Source of the DNA: Photobacterium obscurum
Lineage (GTDB): Bacteria > Pseudomonadota > Gammaproteobacteria > Enterobacterales > Vibrionaceae
Direction: 5' to 3'
Length of the DNA: 64,000 nucleotides
Assembly (NCBI RefSeq): GCF_026191635.1
Contig: NZ_JAKRRW010000013.1
Span: 1-64,000, forward strand
The translations under genes were made by a program, and so were the position numbers. The notes beneath the pieces are model-generated. The model saw only the letters and a program-made list of their open reading frames with translations. It searched no databases and was not told the DNA's origin. Of this stretch, positions 60,258-64,000 are shown one piece after another; within the stretch, counting starts at the first letter, position 1, and each line of letters begins with the position of its first letter.

Positions 60258-60312
60258 ACAGCGGTGGCATAAAGGATTTTGCCCCAATAATTCTTCAAGT
60301 AGAGGCAAAAAC

Positions 60313-61269
60313 ATGACACGTAGAAGTTCTTCTATTCATCCAGCTGATAGTTACAAAATGGAATCCAATTTAAGAAGTGTTGATCTTAATTTGCTGACTG
60401 TGTTTGATGCTGTCATGCAGGAACAAAACATCACCCGTGCAGCACATAACCTGGGTATGTCACAGCCTGCAGTAAGTAATGCCGTAGCACGATTGAAGGT
60501 GATGTTTAACGATGAACTGTTTATCCGTCATGGTCGTGGTATTCAGCCAACCCAGCGTGCGAAGCAGCTATTTGGTCCCCTTCGCCAGGCGCTTCAGTTG
60601 GTCAAGAACGAACTGCCTTCGTCAATCTTCTCTCCGGAGACATCGACGCGTACTTTTAAACTGGCGATTTGTAGTCCGTCTGATATGCGTTTTGCCCCGC
60701 GAATTCTACGTAATGTTGCAGAGCAGGCTCCTAACCTGCGTATGCACCTTGAAGCCGAGTTTGATGCCGAGCTAGCCCAGAAAATGCGTTATCAGGAAAT
60801 TGACTTCGTCATCGACTACGTCCGTTTTGACGAGCCGGGCTTCTGTAGTACGGAATTGTTCAGCGACGAGCTAGTAGTGATTGCCGCTGGGAACCATCCA
60901 CGCATCGGTGACTCAATTACCGAAGCAGAATTTGCAGCTGAAAAGCATGCGGTACTGAAGTCACTCCCTGGCGTGAAGATGTTTGCTGATCATATTTACA
61001 ATCAGCATACGGCTTACCAGGAAGCTTATCAGGGTGCCAGCCTGAGCAACATTATGTACGTGGCAGGCCAGTCTGATCTGATTGCAGTGATGCCACGTTG
61101 GTTGGCAGAATCTGTGGCGCAGAGTCAGCAATTGAAAGTTCTGCCTCTGCCGTTTGAGTCGGATAAAATCAGTGGTTACCTAAGCTGGCATGAATCGTCA
61201 CAGAAGGACAAAGGCCATATTTGGATGCGTGATCAGCTGCTGAATGTTTGCGGTGATAGCTCCTACTAA
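60313..61269 (+). CDS. leuO: LysR-type regulator LeuO
   Basis: A 318-residue LysR-type regulator nearly identical to LeuO in its DNA-binding half: SVDLNLLTVFDAVMQEQNI followed by TRAAHNLGMSQPAVSNAVARL. The C-terminal effector domain (from about residue 110) ends in LSWHESSQKDKGHIWM. LeuO counteracts H-NS and, in V. cholerae, links to acid, bile and virulence responses. The start at 60313 has AGAGG 8 nt upstream; MESNL at 60358 is an alternative. As in vibrios it is near leuABCD, but here the RND operon lies between. Confidence 0.94.
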   Translation: MTRRSSSIHPADSYKMESNLRSVDLNLLTVFDAVMQEQNITRAAHNLGMSQPAVSNAVARLKVMFNDELFIRHGRGIQPTQRAKQLFGPLRQALQLVKNELPSSIFSPETSTRTFKLAICSPSDMRFAPRILRNVAEQAPNLRMHLEAEFDAELAQKMRYQEIDFVIDYVRFDEPGFCSTELFSDELVVIAAGNHPRIGDSITEAEFAAEKHAVLKSLPGVKMFADHIYNQHTAYQEAYQGASLSNIMYVAGQSDLIAVMPRWLAESVAQSQQLKVLPLPFESDKISGYLSWHESSQKDKGHIWMRDQLLNVCGDSSY

Positions 61270-61284
61270 GTCCCCCCCGATATT

Positions 61285-61311
61285 AAAAAGCCAGCGTAAG
61301 CTGGCTTTTTT
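61285..61311 (+). terminator. Terminator after leuO
   Basis: AAAAAGCCAGC-GTAA-GCTGGCTTTTTT: symmetrical hairpin with T run. Confidence 0.9.
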
Positions 61312-61532
61312 GATCATTAGTTCCTTTTCCTGCTCGGTATCAGTAATTTCTTACACTTTGTATTATTTCTATTAATAAGTCGTGTCAGGCCTGTAGTTGC
61401 AAGGGGCGGGACTGAGATCGTGGCAACATAAAAAGTAAAATATGACGCTTTACAGTTGCCTTTTCTGACGCCGACTGTAGACTTCGCATCTCTAATAGGC
61501 TTACAGGTGTAAGCCAAAATGGCAGAGTAGTT

Positions 61533-63353
61533 ATGGCTGAACGTGATTTTCACATCGTAAATCGAATTCGTACCCAAATTGCCCGCTTGGGTGATCGGGT
61601 TGCACTGCGTCATCAGGTCAAGGACCAGTGGCAGGATATTAGCTGGACAGCGTTCGGGGAGCAGATCAATCAGCTTGCCGTTGCAATGTTGAGTCAGGGC
61701 CTGAAGGTTCAGGACAAGATCGGTATTTTTTCCAACAATATGCCGCGTTGGACAGTTGCTGATTTTGCAGTCCTGTATAATCGGTGTGTGACCGTTCCGA
61801 TCTATCCGACCAGTACGCCACAGCAGGCGGCTTATATTATCAATAATGCCGATATCCGCATTCTGTTTGTGGGTGAGCAGGCTCAGCATGATGCCGCGGT
61901 TGAAGTGGCTGCCGAGTGCCTGCAGCTGGAACGAATTGTTGTGATGTCCGACGAGGTTGAATTGGCTGATCACCCGCTGGTCTGCCGTTACAGCGATTTC
62001 ATTAATCAAGGTTCAGCCGAAGCCGAAGCCGAGTTACAGCAACGCCTTGAGCAGACCACGATGGATGATCTGCTAACCCTGATTTACACCTCGGGAACAA
62101 CCGGTACTCCGAAAGGGGTGATGCTGGACTATGCGAATATCGCCTCACAAATTGAAGGCCATGACCAAAACTTGGCACTGGACGAGGGAGACACCTCTCT
62201 TTGTTTCCTGCCGTTGTCGCATGTCTTCGAACGCGCCTGGACCTTCTATGTGTTGCATCGTGGTGGCGTGAACTGCTACCTGGCCGATACCAACAAGCTG
62301 AAAGAGACCTTGATGGAAGTCAGGCCGAATGTGATGGCGGCTGTTCCTCGGGTATATGAGAAAATCTACTCTGCGGTACACGATAAAGTTTCCCGCGCAC
62401 CTTTCCATCGTAAGGTTATTTTTACCTGGGCGGTTAATATGGGCGCGCGGATGGCTCTATGCCATCAACAACAGCGTAAGCCATCGCTACTGTTGACCAA
62501 GAGCTACAAGCTTGCGGATAAGCTGGTGCTGTCAAAGCTGCGTATGATCCTCGGTGGTCAGATTAAGTTTATGCCTTGTGGTGGTGCGAAGCTGGATGAG
62601 AGTATTGGCCGCTTCTTCCATGCTATTGGTGTCAATGTGAAACTGGGTTATGGGATGACCGAAACCACGGCGACCGTCTCCTGCTGGGATGATAAGTGCT
62701 TTAACCCTGACTCTATTGGTATGCCGATGCCGGGGGCTGAAGTGAAAATTGGCGACAATAACGAGATCCTGGTTCGTGGCCCGATGGTAATGCGTGGTTA
62801 CTATAAGATGCCGGAAGAAACCGCTAAGAACTTTACAGAAGACGGCTTCCTGAAAACCGGTGATGCGGGTAAATTCGATGAAGACGGTAATCTGTTTATC
62901 ACCGACCGTATTAAAGAGCTGATGAAAACATCGGGCGGCAAGTATATTGCGCCGCAGGTGATTGAAGGTGCGATTGGTAAAGATCACTTCATCGAGCAGA
63001 TTGCAGTGATTGCCGATACCCGTAAGTTTGTGTCCGCGTTGATCGTCCCTTGTTTCGAAACACTGGAAGAGCATGCCCGTGAACTGAACATCAAGTATCA
63101 AGATCGCCTCGAGTTGGTGAAACATAGTCAGATCGTTGAGTTGATTGAGAAGCGAGTCGTTGAACTGCAAAAAGATCTGGCTCGTTTTGAGCAGGTGAAG
63201 AAGTTTACGCTGCTGCCAATCGCATTCTCTATGGACAAAGGCGAACTGACCCCGACGCAGAAACTGCGCCGCAAGGTGATTCATGATCGCTACCACCAGG
63301 AAATTGAACGTATGTACGAAGAGAGTCATAAAAAATCTGCCGGTCACCATTAA
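61533..63353 (+). CDS. Long-chain acyl-CoA synthetase, FAA1 type
   Basis: A 606-residue AMP-forming ligase that activates fatty acids to acyl-CoA. Motifs: the P-loop [32 protein letters not shown], and the hinge [18 protein letters not shown], then the C-terminal lysine region [15 protein letters not shown]. Length and motifs fit the COG1022 group, distinct from E. coli FadD. In V. cholerae an equivalent gene lies next to leuO. Exact chain-length preference cannot be read from sequence. Confidence 0.93.
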   Translation: MAERDFHIVNRIRTQIARLGDRVALRHQVKDQWQDISWTAFGEQINQLAVAMLSQGLKVQDKIGIFSNNMPRWTVADFAVLYNRCVTVPIYPTSTPQQAAYIINNADIRILFVGEQAQHDAAVEVAAECLQLERIVVMSDEVELADHPLVCRYSDFINQGSAEAEAELQQRLEQTTMDDLLTLIYTSGTTGTPKGVMLDYANIASQIEGHDQNLALDEGDTSLCFLPLSHVFERAWTFYVLHRGGVNCYLADTNKLKETLMEVRPNVMAAVPRVYEKIYSAVHDKVSRAPFHRKVIFTWAVNMGARMALCHQQQRKPSLLLTKSYKLADKLVLSKLRMILGGQIKFMPCGGAKLDESIGRFFHAIGVNVKLGYGMTETTATVSCWDDKCFNPDSIGMPMPGAEVKIGDNNEILVRGPMVMRGYYKMPEETAKNFTEDGFLKTGDAGKFDEDGNLFITDRIKELMKTSGGKYIAPQVIEGAIGKDHFIEQIAVIADTRKFVSALIVPCFETLEEHARELNIKYQDRLELVKHSQIVELIEKRVVELQKDLARFEQVKKFTLLPIAFSMDKGELTPTQKLRRKVIHDRYHQEIERMYEESHKKSAGHH

Positions 63354-63382
63354 CCGCTGATCCCTCTCTTGCCTCGATGAAA

Positions 63383-63408
63383 ACAAAGGAGCCGTCCGGC
63401 TCCTTTGT
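63383..63408 (+). terminator. Terminator after acyl-CoA ligase
   Basis: ACAAAGGAGCC at 63383-63393 pairs exactly with GGCTCCTTTGT at 63398-63408 around GTCC. The T run is short, but it lies 30 nt after the stop codon. Confidence 0.75.
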
Positions 63409-63494
63409 CATATTGGATTTCTCTCCGCCGTTACTGAACATGGCGATGCCTAGTTGCCGCCACCATCCTTGCTGTTCTTAGGTTTCCCTGATAG

Positions 63495-63632
63495 ATGAAT
63501 AACCTTAATAGTCATTATTATTTAGGTGATGATCTCTATTGCATAACAAGTCTGCCGAATGAAGAGAGTGCATTTCACTGGGATCTAGATGAAAACCATG
63601 AACTGCCTTTAGGCAATAGACTTAATTGCTAA
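63495..63632 (+). CDS. Possible 45-residue ORF
   Basis: ATG at 63495 to TAA at 63630-63632. The peptide begins MNNLNSHYYLGDDLYCITSL and is acidic and hydrophilic, with no signal or membrane segment. Two stop codons immediately precede the ATG. The ribosome site is weak (AGG about 14 nt away). It is the only frame in the tail that looks like a protein; no family is recognised. Confidence 0.25.
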   Translation: MNNLNSHYYLGDDLYCITSLPNEESAFHWDLDENHELPLGNRLNC

Positions 63633-64000
63633 AAAAGCGTTAAAGTTGTTGCGGGTTACTGCTGCTTGTTATGACTGGCAGCGGCTCACATAGCATGACG
63701 AAACATAATAGATTTCACTTTAGGCTAAAAATAAGCCCTAACTATGTTATATCAGCCCGTATAGCTAATTGATGTGATGTTTTTGGAATTTCTATCCTGC
63801 CACAATATTGAAAGCGGTGGAAAAACCTTATCCGAGCATGATGAAGCTGCTGTGCTACCCATGCTGACCAATTAGCGTGAACACCTTTGCGAATACGTTA
63901 ATAAACACCTTCGTGAATACCTCCCAGTTTACGGTAGTTGGCCAGGTTACAGCAGCCGAGTATATGTCGGAAGAATTAGCTATATGGGGTGATGTACTCG
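63633..64000. other. Gene-poor tail with no supported gene
   Basis: All frames are broken by stops. The stretch is AT-rich and contains a 17-bp direct repeat (63880-63896 and 63904-63920). It may be the edge of an accessory or decayed region that continues beyond the window. Confidence 0.5.
63880..63920 (+). repeat. Short direct repeat, 24-bp period
   Basis: AACACCTTTGCGAATAC at 63880-63896 recurs as AACACCTTCGTGAATAC at 63904-63920, 15 of 17 bases identical, spaced exactly 24 bp, or eight codons. Confidence 0.6.

Larger units (their letters stand above)
59965..60312 (+). promoter_or_regulatory. AT-rich leuO upstream region
   Basis: This stretch is AT-rich (several runs of A and T around 60017-60080), typical of H-NS-controlled regions ahead of leuO. 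It contains a possible short ORF (60108-60197) and a terminator-like hairpin (60217-60257). I see no other gene. Confidence 0.4.

Noticed and set aside
61317-62009. Minus-strand 230-codon open frame
   Set aside because: It runs antisense to the acyl-CoA ligase and the leuO terminator, matches no family and has no ribosome site; the plus-strand gene explains the coding bias.
62532-63386. Minus-strand 284-codon open frame
   Set aside because: Entirely antisense to the conserved acyl-CoA ligase; composition is what its codon use would produce in the opposite strand.

Overview
The window is a stretch of ordinary chromosome from a gammaproteobacterium of the family Vibrionaceae. The evidence is gene content and order: a zrg-type zinc operon, the leuABCD ... 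leuO ... fatty-acyl-CoA ligase block, the lptD-surA-pdxA-rsmA-apaG-apaH cluster, and the ytfJ/ytfK/msrA/tamA/tamB/ytfP/ppa/fbp/mpl series that parallels E. coli. Protein sequences resemble Vibrio and Photobacterium; Photobacterium or a close relative is my best guess, but genus is inference. I saw no rRNA, tRNA, CRISPR array, intact insertion sequence or prophage.

Layout. 1-5500: a TIGR03899-like protein, a possible 28-residue membrane peptide, and a zinc uptake operon (small Cys/His protein, ZrgA with a His-rich tandem repeat, ABC ATPase, permease, DUF3299 protein) behind a convincing Zur box. 5500-17200: envelope and metabolism genes (ytfJ, ytfK, msrA, tamA, tamB, ytfP, a periplasmic rhodanese, ppa, fbp, mpl, ubiX). 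17200-21400: a TAXI-type TRAP transporter with a linked universal stress protein. 21600-28200: argR, mdh, a 63-residue protein of unknown role, ispB divergent from rplU-rpmA-yhbE-obgE. 28300-37000: yjjPB, folA, then the apaH/apaG/rsmA/pdxA/surA/lptD operon on the minus strand. 37100-44600: djlA, a D-2-hydroxyacid dehydrogenase, rluA, rapA, and a PIN-PhoH protein. 44600-48200: thiBPQ under a TPP riboswitch. 48200-54100: a DUF547 protein and leuABCD preceded by a leuL leader peptide and attenuator. 54300-59600: a TetR regulator, membrane-fusion protein and RND pump, with two matching palindromic operators ahead of the regulator. 59600-64000: leuO with a long leader, a long-chain acyl-CoA ligase, and a gene-poor tail.

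Regulation is the most readable extra layer: Zur (zinc), ArgR, TPP riboswitch, leucine attenuation, paired TetR-type operators, an rplU promoter with a GC-rich discriminator, and several strong inverted repeats between genes of one operon (TRAP binding protein/permease, rsmA/apaG, rluA/dehydrogenase).

I did not find a clearly new multi-gene system. The best leads for something undescribed are the small membrane ORF at 1223-1309 with its overlapping 13-bp inverted repeat, the 63-residue protein at 23526-23717, the leuO leader (short ORF followed by a terminator-like hairpin), the zrg-linked 95-residue Cys/His protein, and a possible decayed ORF at 59683-59964.
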